The notes: a model not told the origin generated them from the letters alone. Positions 1 to 12,874 are shown, numbered from the stretch's first letter. The stretch: DNA of 64,000 nucleotides from Druceiella hillmani (GCA_039881145.1 JAYKKI010000006.1:21946501-22010500), one strand, 5' to 3'. Program-made: numbers and translations.

Positions 1-1400
1 ATTGAAAGTTTTAAAAGATTTAAAAAATTTATTATTAATGTAAAATATCTTTTTTTTCAAGATCTGTCTAATTGTATGTGCCTCCACTTACGTTATAATT
101 TATCTTTCACACTGTAACGTAACGTTTATCTAATTGCCAATGTAATTAATAATTCTAATGCACTCTATTTCTTTCCATTTTATCCGTAGCCTAATTGGAA
201 TGAATACTAGTGTACTATTTTTATTCACCATGTAGCTAAATTAGAGTGGATTTCCATTAAGAAATAATGAATAAAAAATTAAATTTAATAATCATCATTC
301 GCTGAACTAGTTATGCAAATAACGCAACACATGTGTCGTCAACAGTTTACTATTGTTACAGATACAGAAGCCTATTTAAAAAAAATGATAACAAACACTG
401 CCATATTGGACGTGTACAGTGTGTCATATTTTTTCCACAAGTAATATTAAGTGGCACACTACTATTACATATACATTAAAATATTTTTTTATAACAAAGA
501 TTTTTTTTAAAACAAATATCGGTGGAAATATTGGGAATGATCTGTCAATAAATAAGCTTTTCTCTCTCTGGCTTCCACTGTTTAAGTAGTGTGTATTTTG
601 TTAACATTCTTTACCTATGAAACATAATGATATATAGCCTATAGTCTTGCTCAATTTATGGGCTTTCTAATATAAAAAAAAGAATATTTGAAGATATTTG
701 TGGTTCCAGAAATTAGGACGTACAAATAAATAAACAACTTTATACAAGGCCATAGGTTTTATTTAAGTCAATATATACAGTAGTGATGACACTCCACTCA
801 ATTTTCGGCATTTTATTTTCGTCACATATCTTTGTGAATGGATAAATACATAATTGTTGTATATATGGTGAAAGTAACATCACAAATAAAATAAATATTT
901 CAATAAACGTTCTGTAAAAGAATATATGTCACATCAGTGAGTAAAACAATAAATGAATTCGATATATTCATATTTAAACTGACTACGGCTGAAATAGTAC
1001 AGAGTACATAATACAAAACAAACCAAGGTCTGACGGCAGGAATAAGTGCCAATCAGATTACCTCCAATGAAGAAACATAATCACAAATTTTACATCTTTA
1101 TTATACATATATATTTTTTTGTTTAAATTTATGTCAAGTATTTTAAGCGAATACAAAAACCTAAATAACTGTTAAGTTGCTTAGGGAAAAATAGGAAAAT
1201 TATAAATTAAAATAATTTTCTGAGACTGGAAATTCCTTACTAATAAAAGTTTCCTTCACAAATGAAATAACAAAGTTTTACAACAAAGTTTTTCATCAGT
1301 GAAAATGATGTTTTGTTACGAAAACAAAATATAATTTTTAAAGTATTCTTCAAACCTAATCAAGAAATGAATACGTTTTTATTTCAGCGCGATTTGAAAC
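1..1400. other. AT-rich stretch without a recognisable gene
   Basis: I see no open frame, splice-bounded exon or recognisable repeat in this stretch. It lies just downstream, in minus-strand terms, of the terminal exon ending at 1405, so it should contain that gene's 3' untranslated region. A minus-strand AATAAA lies about 25 bases after the stop (plus-strand TTTATT near 1379-1384). That is unusually close for a polyadenylation signal, and others further away are possible. Confidence 0.4.
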
Positions 1401-1404
1401 GTAT

Positions 1405-1606
1405 TTAAGTACTAACTAAAGACGTGTGCCGTTCATTGTGAACGAATGAGAAAATATTAGCATTTTGTACCGCGTTAACTAACGATCCACCACAGAAGAG
1501 GTAAGCTGGTGGTTTAAAGCAGTCACCCCAGGTAGTAACCAATTCAGGTAGTAACTTGTTCTTCTTAACTTCGAAATTGTAACCAGGTTCTCTGTTGCTG
1601 CCTGTT
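1405..1606 (-). CDS. candidate terminal exon of an unidentified minus-strand gene
   Basis: On the minus strand a pyrimidine-rich ATTTTCACAAG acceptor is followed at 1606 by 1 + 201 nt that stay open to a TAA at 1405-1407. The exon enters in phase 2, so its first base completes a codon from the previous exon. The base composition is far less AT-biased than the flanks. The 66-residue peptide has a balanced, protein-like composition, with motifs EPGYNFEV, LVTTWGDCFKPPAY and CGGSLVNAV and two cysteines nine residues apart. No membrane segment or known domain is visible, and CGGSLV alone is not evidence of a trypsin fold. There is no initiator methionine, which fits an internal 3' exon. I do not recognise the protein. 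It could also be the end of an old retrocopy, but the sharp acceptor argues for a genuine exon. Confidence 0.6.
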
Positions 1607-2475
1607 CTTGTGAAAATAGATTCGTAATTTAATTAGAAAATACATTTTGAAAACCCGTATGTAGGTGATGAACTAGGTTTTCAAAATCAAAAAATTAAAG
1701 AAAAGAAATTATGAGACCCTTATCAATATTCATCAATCGTTTTAATGCTAAATTTAGAAGAGGTGAACTAGAAAGGAGAGTGAAAAAAATATTCTTCATT
1801 AAGCTCAAAACACTTTCGGGATTACTAAAAAAAATAAGTTAAGTTTTTAATAAATTCATAAAGTTATTTCTTATAATTTATTAAGTTAATTAATTATTAT
1901 AAAGAGGAATGGCAATCATTATGAAGTTTAAATTCAACTTGAATGTAAAAAAATTGCTCAGATTGAAACTTATTAAATAACAGCAGCGCCCATGTCTCTT
2001 TTTATAATAAAACATCTTTCTTTATGTTAAGAACATTCATGAACTTAACTCCCTACAATCAACAATTTAGTTATCATTTGGGTAAAAAAAAATAAAAAAC
2101 TTAAATGAAATATTGTGCAAAAGACAATTAAAATTTTTTACCCATTGCCATAAGTTAAAATTCGATGTCCAGGTGTTTTCTTATCAAACTTCTTTTTTCT
2201 TTCTTAAATCATTTGCAAAATATATAGACAAATCCACATCGCAACTTATATATATAATAATACGGATAATTTATATCAAAATTATGATTTTTAAACACTC
2301 ATTGTCAAATATTTCTTACATGCTAAATTAATATCGGGACCTTCATATGTATAGATGTGGTAGCAAAAACGCTACCTGCTTAAAATATTTCATGTTACAA
2401 TACTTTAAACCATTCCTTTGATACAAGATTTTTTATTTTCAATATTTTATATTTTTCATTAACAAAGTTTAATTT

Positions 2476-2830
2476 TCATGCCTTTATCACTATACAAAAG
2501 CTAAATAAAATCTGATTCTATTATTACTCAAAGTCGTTTAGCCGCTACATGATGTTTAGTTACGAAAAGAAAATAGTAAATAGATTAAGTACTGCACTAA
2601 GGATATACTTATTACACTTAATCTATTTACTATTTTCTTTTCGTAACTAAACCTAAGTACTGTATTAAGGATACACTTATTATAAAGTGAACAATAATAA
2701 ATTGGGCAGAATTTTAAAGAAAAAAAAACAATTTGAGCATCACCAAAAGCTCTGCAACATTGCTTGTTTCATCTGTTGGAGTTAATTCTTTTCATTTACG
2801 ATAGCTTGCAGTTTAACTTACGTTCAGAGA
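2476..2830 (+). repeat. dispersed repeat R1, copy 1, with an internal perfect hairpin
   Basis: This stretch is collinear with 14740-14975. Shared blocks include the TATCACTATACAAAAGCTAA region, the 'AAGTACT..A..AAGGATATAC' block, a conserved TTGGGCAGAATTTTAAAG / GCCGGGCCGAATTCTAAAG block and AAAGCTCTG..ATTG. I recognise no transposon family. In this copy the middle has been rearranged: 2554-2590 and 2616-2652 form a perfect 37-nt inverted repeat, and the loop sequence recurs just after the right arm. Confidence 0.6.
2554..2652. repeat. perfect 37-nt inverted repeat (hairpin)
   Basis: The arms 2554-2590 and 2616-2652 are exactly reverse complementary over 37 nt, with a 25-nt loop at 2591-2615. 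The loop block TAAGTACTG..TTAC recurs as a diverged direct copy at about 2653-2685. A perfect hairpin inside an otherwise diverged repeat points to a recent template-switch or fold-back event. Confidence 0.85.
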
Positions 2831-3120
2831 TGAATAATAGAAATACTTGCAAGAAAACTGTACAGGAAATAGTACAGCAAGCATGCAAAGGACTATAGAG
2901 CTGATGACTGAGAAAAAGAAGAAATGAAGAAAGGTAAATATTAGTGAGGATTTTATTATTTACTCTTTTAACGAAACATGCAAAATTATCCAGGATATTG
3001 ACAGTATTTATTTATTTCTTTGAAAATAATATTGCTTTTATTAATAATTGAAGGGAAAAAAACAGTTACGTAGCTTCGATAAACTTGAAATAGCAATCAC
3101 CTATACTTTACTATCTTGTT

Positions 3121-3187
3121 TTTGTATTCGAAATAATACATGATTGTTTATATACATAAACAATATTGTATTATTCCGAATACAAAA
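3121..3187. repeat. hairpin with 31-nt arms and a short loop
   Basis: The arms 3121-3151 and 3157-3187 pair over 31 nt with three mismatches and a 5-nt loop. The size and near-perfect pairing resemble a small MITE or a miRNA-like precursor, but expression cannot be judged from sequence. Confidence 0.7.
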
Positions 3188-3581
3188 AAAAGTTCACTCG
3201 ATCATTCGTCTTTTTAGGGTTCGAATGAGAATTATTGTCATGGCAGCGCTCTCTGTTTATGTATGTCCACCGGTCTATCAGAGGCTTATAATTTCTAAAT
3301 GAAATAATGAATAATGAAAAAGGTAAGTTCTGAAAATTAATACTTAGTGTGTATTTTTTATTATCAAAAATAATATTTCGAGAAGGCTTTCATAAGTCTG
3401 AGGATGGCGGAAAAAGTAGTAGAGTTCTAATATATTTTTAATTAATTTTTCTCCTAAATATTACAATTGGACAACCCATAAAAAGTTCCATTTTTAGACT
3501 CATTTTGAAAAATCTCGCCGCACACTAAAACAGCTAAATATAAAAATATGAAAAAGTCATGAGTAAAAAAATCAAAGTAGA

Positions 3582-3662
3582 CAATATTTTGTAAAAAAAT
3601 ACTAATATTTGTAAATTAATTTTTTTATTTACAAATATTAGTATTTTTTTTTTACAAAATTG
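3582..3662. repeat. AT-rich hairpin with about 35-nt arms
   Basis: The arms 3582-3616 and 3627-3662 are reverse complementary except for homopolymer length differences, around a TAATTTTTTT loop. It is probably a fold-back or MITE end pair. It lies just upstream of the repeat tail at 3709-3757. Confidence 0.65.
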
Positions 3663-3708
3663 TTTAATAAAAATTTTGTTTACACTCAAATATTTCAACT
3701 TTTAAATA

Positions 3709-3757
3709 TATCTAAATGAAATCGGAACTCTCGGAGTGCGAGTTCCACCCGTACTTA
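3709..3757 (+). repeat. tail of the GGTTCC-type interspersed repeat, copy C
   Basis: The segment reads ...CTCGGAGTGCGAGTTCCACC..GTACTTAATAGGTTT. It matches the tail of the copy at 58695-59055 and, in reverse, those at 24836 and 58014. The ACTCGCACTTGxCxGGTTTTT-type tail is known from many arthropod genomes. Only the tail is clear here. Confidence 0.55.
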
Positions 3758-4434
3758 ATAGGTTTATGTGCGTCAACAGGCACTTTTCATCGTACCGTCC
3801 TGACTTAACGTAATAATATATTTTTAGTTTCTAACACTATGTACATGGCCTAAAACAATCTCTAACAACATGTAAACATCTTATGTGGATGTCATATTAA
3901 AACCAGTGCTGTAATTTTTATATATTTTTATAATACAACATAGAATTGTCTACTGACACAGACAAATAAATAAATGGCAGAAAAATTAGTGTCCAGATGT
4001 TGTGAGCAGGAGAACTTCACGGTCTATTGATCGTATATCATTCAACTTACGTCTTACGCAATACTTGACGCCATATCTTCTTAAAAAATAATAATTATAT
4101 TTTATTACGTGGAGTGAAAACATAACAGGACGAAAGTTTTTCTCTTTCCAGCAGATTTCATTTTTTTCTCGTTGAAAATGAATAAATGGGCTAAAACAAT
4201 TCCCTGAAGATGTTAATAATTTTGAAAAAGGAGTATGAATGACAACTTTTTATAGCGCGTAGAAAAAAAATGTTTATGGTCGATCATATTACAGAGGCAT
4301 TATTTTCGCTCACTCCAGTATCGAGTACAAAACTAAAATAATTTTTATGGCACGTATAATGAAAGTATCTATGATTATCTTTATGATATTTTCAATAAAA
4401 ACAAGATGCTATTAGAGACGCTTCAAACATTAAT

Positions 4435-4725
4435 ATTATTATTTACATGGTAAATAATAATATTAATATTTGTAAATAGTTTTATGGAAGTACTATGTAC
4501 TCACAGGGATTTAAACTTTTAAATGTATAATATTATACTTTTAAGGTATTCGAAACTATATTAACACGAGTTCTACTCGCACATAACAGTTTTATTTTTA
4601 AATACGTAATGTTAAAAATAAGTAGTGTGTTTTTTAATTATAATAAAACGTGTTATGAAATTTTCCTAAAATACGATAAACGAATAATAATTTAAAACGA
4701 AGGCCAGGATCAAAACTTGTTTACT
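4435..4725 (+). repeat. dispersed repeat R2, copy 1
   Basis: This stretch is collinear with 16775-17030. Shared blocks include AATAATATTAATATTTGTAA / AATAATACTGTTTGCAA, TAATGTTAAAAATAA, and a well-conserved ATATGATAAACGAATA..ATTTAAA..GAGATC / ATACGATAAACGAATAAT..AAGGCCAGGATC stretch. The family is unidentified. A small palindrome at 4433-4465 may mark an end. Confidence 0.45.
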
Positions 4726-5805
4726 TTTACGAAACAGACGAATTCCTGAACGATTTTTTCATTTTAATTTTTATCCAGAAAAATATATCACAAATTAAGA
4801 GTATACAAAATTTAAAACAGAATTAATGGGCGGATTCGGTAAAAAAAAGTTGTCAATATCATTTAACACGTCTTCGTCCTAAAATACTACATTTTATGGA
4901 TTTAAATGACAGTTTCTTGGCATGTTTGTAGACTGAAAGGCGATATTATTATTTTTAGGCGAGATTTTTATGGCTAAAACCATCATTTTTATGGTTATAA
5001 ATGTAAAATTTTCGTTAGTTTAGTGAAATATTGTTATGATGACATAAATATAAATTACGTTGGTGATATCCGGATTTTATCGATGAACATGTGAAAGAAA
5101 GGTATTGATAAGTTTTCATAATCTTATTTCTGACGTTGCCATATCCAAATATTAATTTGAAGTAAATATTTATTCAGTACGCTTCAAAATTCAAAATATT
5201 TCATAATATAAAAGCAAAATTTAATACAAATGTTGTGGAAGAAGGTGAAAGAAATATCATTCATAATAAACTCCTACAGAAATATAACGAACAAATGAAA
5301 ATACATAATAAAAAAATATGTGGCCAATACGTAGACAGTAAGTAAAATTAGGCGATAGAGAAAATATATTTAAAGCACAATGATTATACGGCAGCTTTTT
5401 TAATTATGTCAAGTAAATTTAAATAGGGATGCATAAATATGAATATTAGGAATTTTCGATATTTTATTATTTCTTTCAAATGTTTGCTTAAAAACGACAT
5501 TTGATCTGGTTGTACACGTACCAATTTATTTCACGACGTAGCGGTGCGAATATTACCAATTACTCAAAATATTTAATTTTTGGAAAATAACAATTAAATA
5601 CAATTAAACTAATAAAATTTTGATATGTTTTGAATTTAAATAGCTATTTCGGACCTTTTTTTATGAATTATAAAATAAAGTGTTTCAAATAAATAAAAAT
5701 GTGCTTTTAAAAGTTGTAGAAAATGACTGATAACACATTATTAAATTGTTTTGCATAGACGTAAACCTTTTCCAAAATACATTCGTAGAAGTCGTTTCAA
5801 ATTTA

Positions 5806-6540
5806 TTGGGTTAGTTAATAAGTAAAGAGCAGTCAATAAAGTTATAGTTTGTTATTATATTTCCAATTTAAAATTAATTAATTGTCGATATAATAATCAC
5901 CATCGTTTTGTACTACATGTATCCAGCGCACTGGCAGTGAGTGAATAGCATCTGCGTAAAATTTAGGTGACTTATATGAAAAAATTGGTCTATGAAGTGG
6001 CGTAGATGGTCTTAATCATTCATGTTTTGGCATTCATGCCATGTTTGGCCAAGGTTTTGCTGAGTTCGTGTAAGGTGATCTAAACAAACAATGATCAGTG
6101 TGGGCCTTGCCCACACTGATTATGGTTCGTTTATCGCTATCCAATTCCAATGATCGACCAGAGAGTGTTTGATCACTCAGGGAATAATCTTCGTTGTGAA
6201 ACCGCTGGAACCATCGTTTCGCAGTAGCTTCAGATATTGCTTCAGAAGCTACGCGTTGAAATATTTTACGCATAGCTTCGGCATCAGAGTGGTCAGATTG
6301 GTACTCGTAAAATAAACGGTGTCTCACATGTCTTAATGTCTATATTTATTTTTGTCGGTAAACGGTGTCTCACATGTGTTAATGTCTATATTTTATTTGT
6401 ATTAACAGTGCAACGTCTACTGTATCAGTGGAAGCGTACCGCGCCCTTTATGTATCTTCGATTATGGAAGCTTCTAGAACGTTCTTACATTTTCTGAATA
6501 ATTTTAGAAAAAAACGCTCATTACTTATTATCCGACCAAA
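5806..6540 (-). mobile_element. internally deleted mariner transposon
   Basis: This is a Tc1/mariner-superfamily element of 735 bp. Terminal inverted repeats of about 28 bp (TTGGGTTAG.TAATAAGTAAAGAGC at 5806; its reverse-complement relative ends at 6540) are flanked on both sides by TA, the duplicated target. Minus-strand coding retains only the N-terminal DNA-binding region (6140-6327) and the last residues (5878-5990), so roughly half of a typical 1.3 kb element is missing. A 47-bp tandem duplication, GGTGTCTCACATGT..TAATGTC, lies at 6312-6393. The catalytic D,D34D core is gone, so the element is non-autonomous. It could be mobilised only by transposase supplied in trans. Confidence 0.85.
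6034..6327 (-). pseudogene. mariner transposase N-terminal remnant
   Basis: The frame opens with ATG (MRHRLFYEYQSDHSDAEAMR) and runs through the paired HTH region of mariner transposases. ATAKRWFQRFHNEDYSLSDQ is the diagnostic second helix block that contacts the TIR. After about residue 66 (SDKRTIIS) the match fades, and the frame ends at 6034 near a deletion junction. A separate in-family piece (KFYADAIHSLPVRW, then DGDYY near the stop at 5878-5880) is the C-terminus. The catalytic domain between them is lost. The upstream untranslated part and TIR lie at 6328-6540. Confidence 0.8.
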
Positions 6541-7689
6541 TACATTAATATTATTATAATATACGAGTAAATTGACAGTGATTTCTTATTAAAATAAAGA
6601 ACCAGTAGAATTTACTAACAATAGTTTCACAGTAATAAAATAATTTTTCATTATTTTTCTTTACTTTCACGGATTCAGTCCCAGGTATTCTGTCACAAAA
6701 TTTACACATATCTTTAGATCATTGTTTTATTCTATATTGTACTTAGCTTTTATTTGTAATAACATTAATGGAATTTTCCGAAAATCAGGCTCGCGCTGTA
6801 TGGAAAGTTGTCATCTTCATTGTTAATTAATATCTAGAACAATATTCGTTTCTGAAACAAAGTTCATTTTTACGTATTCCTAAAAATGTTAGTAAAATCA
6901 GTCATATAAAAAGAACTTCTGTCATGGAACAGCTATATTCTTCAAGTATAACAACTGAGTTCAAACAAATAAAGTCGACTTAACTCTATGTAACTTAAAT
7001 GTTCACCTTGTGTGGAAATCCTGAACTTTATTTTAACCCTTCGTCCTTGAAGCCGATGTTATTTTGCGACATGAGACATTCTTTGTCAGACTAGACTGGG
7101 CTTTATTACTTGACACTTCGTGGATTCGTCGTTTGTAAGGTTGTAATTTCAACGTAAAAGGAAAGATTGGAATCGATCGCAAGATATTGAAAGTTGTGAA
7201 AATTTTATTCGACCATTTGACGGGTTCTTTTCAAGTACGATTCGTATTTGTTTCGGTTTCTATTTATGTTAATTTTAGTATATGCAAGGTATTTGATCGA
7301 TATAAGTACTCTGAGCAAACAGCATCAAACATATCCAAACATTAATTTTTGGCTACTTATCCGAACAAAATCTTATAAGATTTTTAGTTTTTTTTTTCTT
7401 TCGAATTTATTTTTATTACAGAATGAATAAAAGAATTTACATAAAAGGCATGACTAATCTTTTAATTTAAGAAAACCTTCACCACAAATCGAGAAGTGAA
7501 TTACTACTTAAAAAAATCTATTCATACTGAAAATTAGTAATATTTACCTACACGGGTGTGTACGGACATGAATGCGAGTTTTTAAATATTTTATATACGT
7601 GCATTTACTGTTAAACGAGTAGCAGAAATGTAAGCAGAGTTTATGCTCTGCTTTTCATAATGAATGGAAATTATCCTCATAATGAACCT

Positions 7690-8445
7690 GTAATAGTCCT
7701 TTGCTGGACATAAACGTTTCCCAAGGCACTCCACAACACACAGTGTTCTGCCATCCGCATTCAAACATTTTTCACTGACTTTTTTAAGTTTTTAGTCCAT
7801 CTCGCTTGTGGATTTCACACTGCTCTTCAAGGATCGTGGCCCCTACTCGAGATCTTTTCTACCTCATCGGCTGTCGATTCTTTTGCAAATATGGTCTGTC
7901 TATTGCCGCTATTTATATTTGTTCAGTTTGCTATTTTAAGCACTATGTCTTCTGCTTTAGCTCTTCAGATTTTCTTATTCCAGATTTTATCATTCATAAA
8001 TAGAGCTATACTAGTAAGTATAGCTATTTCCATTACTTGTTTCCAAATTTCCCAAAAATTGCCCAGCCGAAAAGAATTCCTTCGAGATTAATAATTTTTT
8101 CGAGATTAATAATTTGTTCTAGCTATACATACTCTTGAAGAATATCGATGCTAACATTACCGACACTCGCCTGTCTTTCTAAGACTTTTGGGATAAACAC
8201 GATTTTATTCTTGTGGTTTGTACTGGGACGATAATTGTAGAAACGTCATATCTCAATACTATGTTTATAACTCTAGGAAGCGGTAACAAGTCGATTTAAT
8301 GGCTGATTATATTCTTTAGTCTTCTATATAACTTATTGCAGAACGTGGAAGTCATCTATGATATAACTTTGTTGGAACCCTTGTGTTGGAGTCCGGTAAA
8401 CTGTCTAACCACTTAGTTTAGTTTGCCACCGCCAGTTGATAAAAT
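7690..8445 (-). pseudogene. RTE-like non-LTR retrotransposon ORF remnant
   Basis: On the minus strand, in shifting frames, the sequence follows the C-terminal part of RTE/BovB-like reverse transcriptase polyproteins of arthropods. The clearest piece is WMRMAEHCVLWSALGNVYVQ (family form W.R.AEDR..WR.LGEAYVQQW), preceded by a GRP..RW.DD-like block and more decayed RT-thumb sequence. The nucleotide text (TGCTGGACATA..C..CCAAGGCACTCCACAACACA) matches the common insect repeat of this family, and the same end recurs at 57625. Stops and frameshifts are frequent, so this is a dead 5'-truncated insertion. Open frames at 7806-8091 on the plus strand are antisense shadows. Confidence 0.7.
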
Positions 8446-8508
8446 ATAAATTTTTAAATTGTTCTCCACGTTTATATAATGGCCACTTTTTTGACAGCCG
8501 TGATATAA

Positions 8509-8555
8509 AACTCTGGAAAAAGTTATTACATTGAGAAATAACTTTTCCCAGAGTT
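8509..8555. repeat. 19-nt-arm hairpin
   Basis: The arms 8509-8527 and 8537-8555 (AACTCTGGAAAAAGTTATT) pair with one mismatch around a 9-nt loop. No protein context is visible. Confidence 0.6.
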
Positions 8556-9629
8556 AGTATACACGTGTATACAGTTGACTTAATTTGCTACGAATAAATT
8601 TTTTATCATTTCTTATTAAATGGCAACTTTCTACATTAAACCGTTTAGAATGTACAATTTTTAAAAAAATTCGTTGACATAAGTAGAATCTGTTATTTTT
8701 ATATTTTTCTTAATTTAATCACCAAATATTAATTATAAACTCAGCGTATATTAACGTGTAAAACACTTCGAAGTGTAAGGATAAATTAAAAATATATTTA
8801 TTTGAAGAAAAGAGACGACTTTGCCAGAAGTTTTGAATTTATAAGCTTTAACTACAAAAATGTTCTTCGAATAAAATTTAATAACCTTATTTAATGCAAA
8901 TTAGGTGATTTTTCTGTTTCTGTGCCATTTAATACGTCTTCGGTTCGAAGTTACTTCTGTACATCCTGTTTCCTATAGTTATCTGGCAGCTTCTTTGTGT
9001 TTAAATGAGAATTTTATGTACTATACTACTTTTTCATCTGTTATGTCTTTGGTAGTTAAGTCAAGGATTACACTGATGACACAATTAAATTACTTTTCCT
9101 GTATCTGAAGGGTATCATTTATTAAGAGTTGAAGAAAAAATGTTGCCAACGTTTTTTCTTTCTTCAAAGTATATTCTTTTTAATAAAAGGGTTTTTAAAA
9201 TCACACATGTGTTTCCAGAGGATAAAGTAAATAAATAAATAAACAAAACTTCAACATTTCATACCTTTCATAGATTTATTGCCTTCATTCAACTGTAATA
9301 TCGATTTGAATATTTTATATACGATTACTATAAACTGAAAATAACTTATGAAATTAATACTAATATAATTTATATTTGCATAAGCTACATTTTTCAATTT
9401 GAAACCACTTAACAGTAGAAATTTTATACTAATATAATAGGTAACAGTGGATAAATAAACCGAATGAAATATCGTTATGACAAATACTACGTAACATATA
9501 ACATAGATGTGCAAGTTACATGTCTAATTAAATAAAGGTCCATTCATATATGTCAGATATTAATATGAAGATAGTAAATAAATAATGATAACATTTTTGT
9601 TTCACATTTTTTAACTATTTTAAATAAAT

Positions 9630-9663
9630 TTAATATATATATAAATACATATATAAATATATA

Positions 9664-9723
<60 letters not shown>

Positions 9724-9730
9724 TATATTA
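9630..9730. repeat. (TA)n microsatellite with TACACACA interruptions
   Basis: This is a long alternating TA tract with ATGTGTATA and ATACACACATA variants. It is self-complementary and could extrude as a cruciform. Confidence 0.95.
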
Positions 9731-10760
9731 ACAAAGATTCTATATGTAATATTTTTGGTAATTAAGGAGTAGTTACCGTTAAATAAATGTCATTTCGCTA
9801 TGGTCTAAATAATAAATCTACATAACAAGAGTCAAGCTCGCACTGGAAATATTCCCTGCATACAAATAGAATTTAAATATTTAAGGGCGTATGGTACTTC
9901 TTCTAAACTCTTTTTAAATACTAACTTTACTTTTCACCGCGTAAACATATTATATACTCTACATTTTAACGGTCGTAAAATTATGGTGAATTTCTCTGAA
10001 ACTAGATGACCTATAATGATCGCCATAGTTTTCTTTTAATTTCAAACAAACTTCTAGAGGTCACGTTTTTATAATTTTAGATTCAGTAGTTTTGTGAATA
10101 AGGTTCGGCCTATATTTAGGCATGTGTTAGTTAAAATTATGAAAAAAATATCAGAAAATGTGGAAAGACGAACAGACGGACTCGTGGGTGATTATTAAGT
10201 GTTCCATTTTTTTTTCAGGTACGCAACCACAAAAAAGAATAAACCCCAACTTTCATATGACACAACGAACATTGTAACATATCAATAACGATAGTAATTT
10301 ATCTTTCTACTGCAAACGCGCAATTTATGTTTATGATGCCGAAACTGTTTTTAATCTATTAAATAATCCAAGATCTATTTATTTATTGAAAATTGGTTGT
10401 TAACATTTTTTGTTAAAATTCTGTAGTATGCAAGAATTTTTATAAATAACCAAAAATATTTTTACTTAGCACACAATTTTAAATTTAATATAACAAAAAT
10501 ATTGAAGAAAAATAAAATTTACAACTTTTCTTTAACTAATTTGTATGTTTATAATAAAATAAATAATTAATTAAACACGCTAACACAGAATTCGAACGGC
10601 TAAGAAGTAATATTAAATAAACTACATATTAATGTTTCAATTCTAATATAATCATCGAGTTCTTACTTTTTAGCCAAATCTAAAAATTAGAAAGTTTTTA
10701 AATTAGATTGACGCTTGTGTAAAAGGTAAGTTGTTAGGCATAACTACAATAACGTTTAAG
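9731..10760. other. AT-rich stretch without a gene
   Basis: No gene is seen. The text near 9885 (TTAAGGGCGTATGGTACTTC, TTTTCACCGCGTAAACATAT) resembles 30208-30290 (TTAAGGGTATATGGCATTG, TTTTTCACCATGTGAATATA), suggesting another old dispersed repeat. Confidence 0.35.
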
Positions 10761-10767
10761 ATAGAAT

Positions 10768-11020
10768 GTGAGTTTTTATGTGTATTTTTTAATGTTTCCC
10801 ATCAAAATTATCAAACATAACATTAATTGAATCACCTCGTTGTGCGTGCGTATATGTGTGAAAAATTAAAAAAAAAATTTGTGTCGGAAATTTTTTCGGA
10901 AAATATTCAGTGTAAAATATTTAAACCTGACACGGAGATAGAGTGACTAAATTAGTGACTGAATTATAGACGTGAAGTAATATAAGATGAATTTTTATCC
11001 TTAATTTCAGCAAATTAATT
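10768..11020 (+). repeat. left member of an inverted-repeat pair, about 255 bp
   Basis: This segment is the reverse complement of 13432-13690 with high identity by eye (long exact runs such as TGACTAAATTAGTGACTGAA and TATCAAACATAACATTAATT). The outer boundary is near TGTATTTTTTAATGTTTC and the inner one near TTTCAGCAAATTAATT. Either these are long terminal inverted repeats of a 2.9 kb element, or two copies of a short non-autonomous element in opposite orientation. No transposase is seen between them. Confidence 0.75.
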
Positions 11021-12874
11021 GTATCTTAAAGAGTAAAAAAAGAAATATTTATCCGGTTTGAAGTATGACCTTAAACATAGAATGGCTAAATTGCGAGTCA
11101 TTGCGTTATAAGGAATTAATAGGAAACAAAAATTACCTGATTAAAAAACTGCGCGTTTCCTTTAACAAAAAACGATTAATTACAAATATAACTCGCGCTG
11201 TGAGGGTTACGCATACACTCATAACACTCATAGTATTTTAATTTGAATGTTTACAAATATAAATATTATTTTTACTATGTGAATATATTTCCTGACATGA
11301 CTTCCACAAGTAATGAAACTATCATGACGTCTCAACAAGTGTAAGATATGATTATTAATGTAAATTTACGGTAAACTTTAGATAATATTTTAGTGACGTT
11401 TTTTTTCATCATAAATTTAGCTTTAGCCCCTTCGAAGATAGGGGAAATGACAATTTTAATAGGATTTTCAACATTATCTCTGTAACTATACAGTACTACA
11501 ACAAATTCTAAAAATATTATAAAAATAGTTAGGAAATCATCATAACTCGCTATTTCAATTGACATTAAATTTAAACAAAACTTCTATAACAGTACTTGCG
11601 ATTTCTAAAATATCTTGCAAAATTTTTTAGTTTGAATAATTGTATTGAAAAAAACGCGAGTTAATAAGCTTCATCACAACATTATATTTTTAGTTTTTAT
11701 CACAAAGGGTTTTAGAGAAAAACGGTTATGACTTACAGATAAAGGGACTTGTGATTGATTTTATAAAGGTTCTAAACCACATATAACTACCTGGCCCATT
11801 GATTATATTGACATGAACAATTTTGTAAGAAACACAAATCTTGACCCAAGCATATTTGTAAAATTTTTTAAAATTACCTCGTGTCGGTTTTTGTATCGTC
11901 TCTATCAGTTCATAATTATATTACTTACCCTTAAACATAATTTAGAAATATTGAATTATATGTATATGTTCTGCATGTATGAAGTATACATCGTATACTT
12001 CATTCATCCGAAGTATAGATAGTAAAAGAAATTAAAAAGATTCATGTTCGAGAATCAAAAAGCCCTTTGTTTTGACTTGGAAGGAAAATATTCAGAGAAA
12101 TCTTTACTTAAATTCACCCTAACCTTTCCAATATGATCACACTAGCTTTCTGGTTTAAGGTAACAATTGGAATATAAAAAAGAAAACAATTCTGTCTTCT
12201 CAACCGTTTTACATGAGTCGTGTGTTGAAATGTTGCGTCATTCTTGGGATCAAAAATAGCATAAACAATTTTGATATCGAGCTAATTTATTTATAACATA
12301 TATCATAAGACCATAAAATATAAAAATGACGTTTGTAACATCATATCTCTATCTTACTATATGCTATTTTATTTCCTTAAATATGCACTGTATTCGCTTT
12401 TCAAACTTTTTGTCATGATTACCAGTTCACTTTACAGATGAAAGTTTAAGGTTAAAGGGTTACACCAATTGACAGAAGATTGCGCCTAAAGCACTTCACA
12501 GAACATTTCAATTTTCGTATTCTCATTTGAGAATTTTCTCAATGAATTTGAATTATACAATATTTAATTCAAATTAATCGTTTATCACAGCAAAGTTTTA
12601 AGTTTTTAAAAATGTATTAAGTATATATGATTTTTAATTTGGTCGCATCTGTCCTTAATATAAGATTGAAAATAAAAGCCACTAGTATATTTTTAAGTGG
12701 GATATGTCATAGCGTTTAAGTTAGAACTCGTTTTATAACAGTGGATTCTTACTGGTATTCTTACCTCAAAACCTGTTTCTTTATTGTTTACAGATCGAAC
12801 TCATTAAGATAGAATGAAATAACTCTTTAACAATATTTATTAGAAAAAATTAATCAAGTGCAAAGAATACTTAC

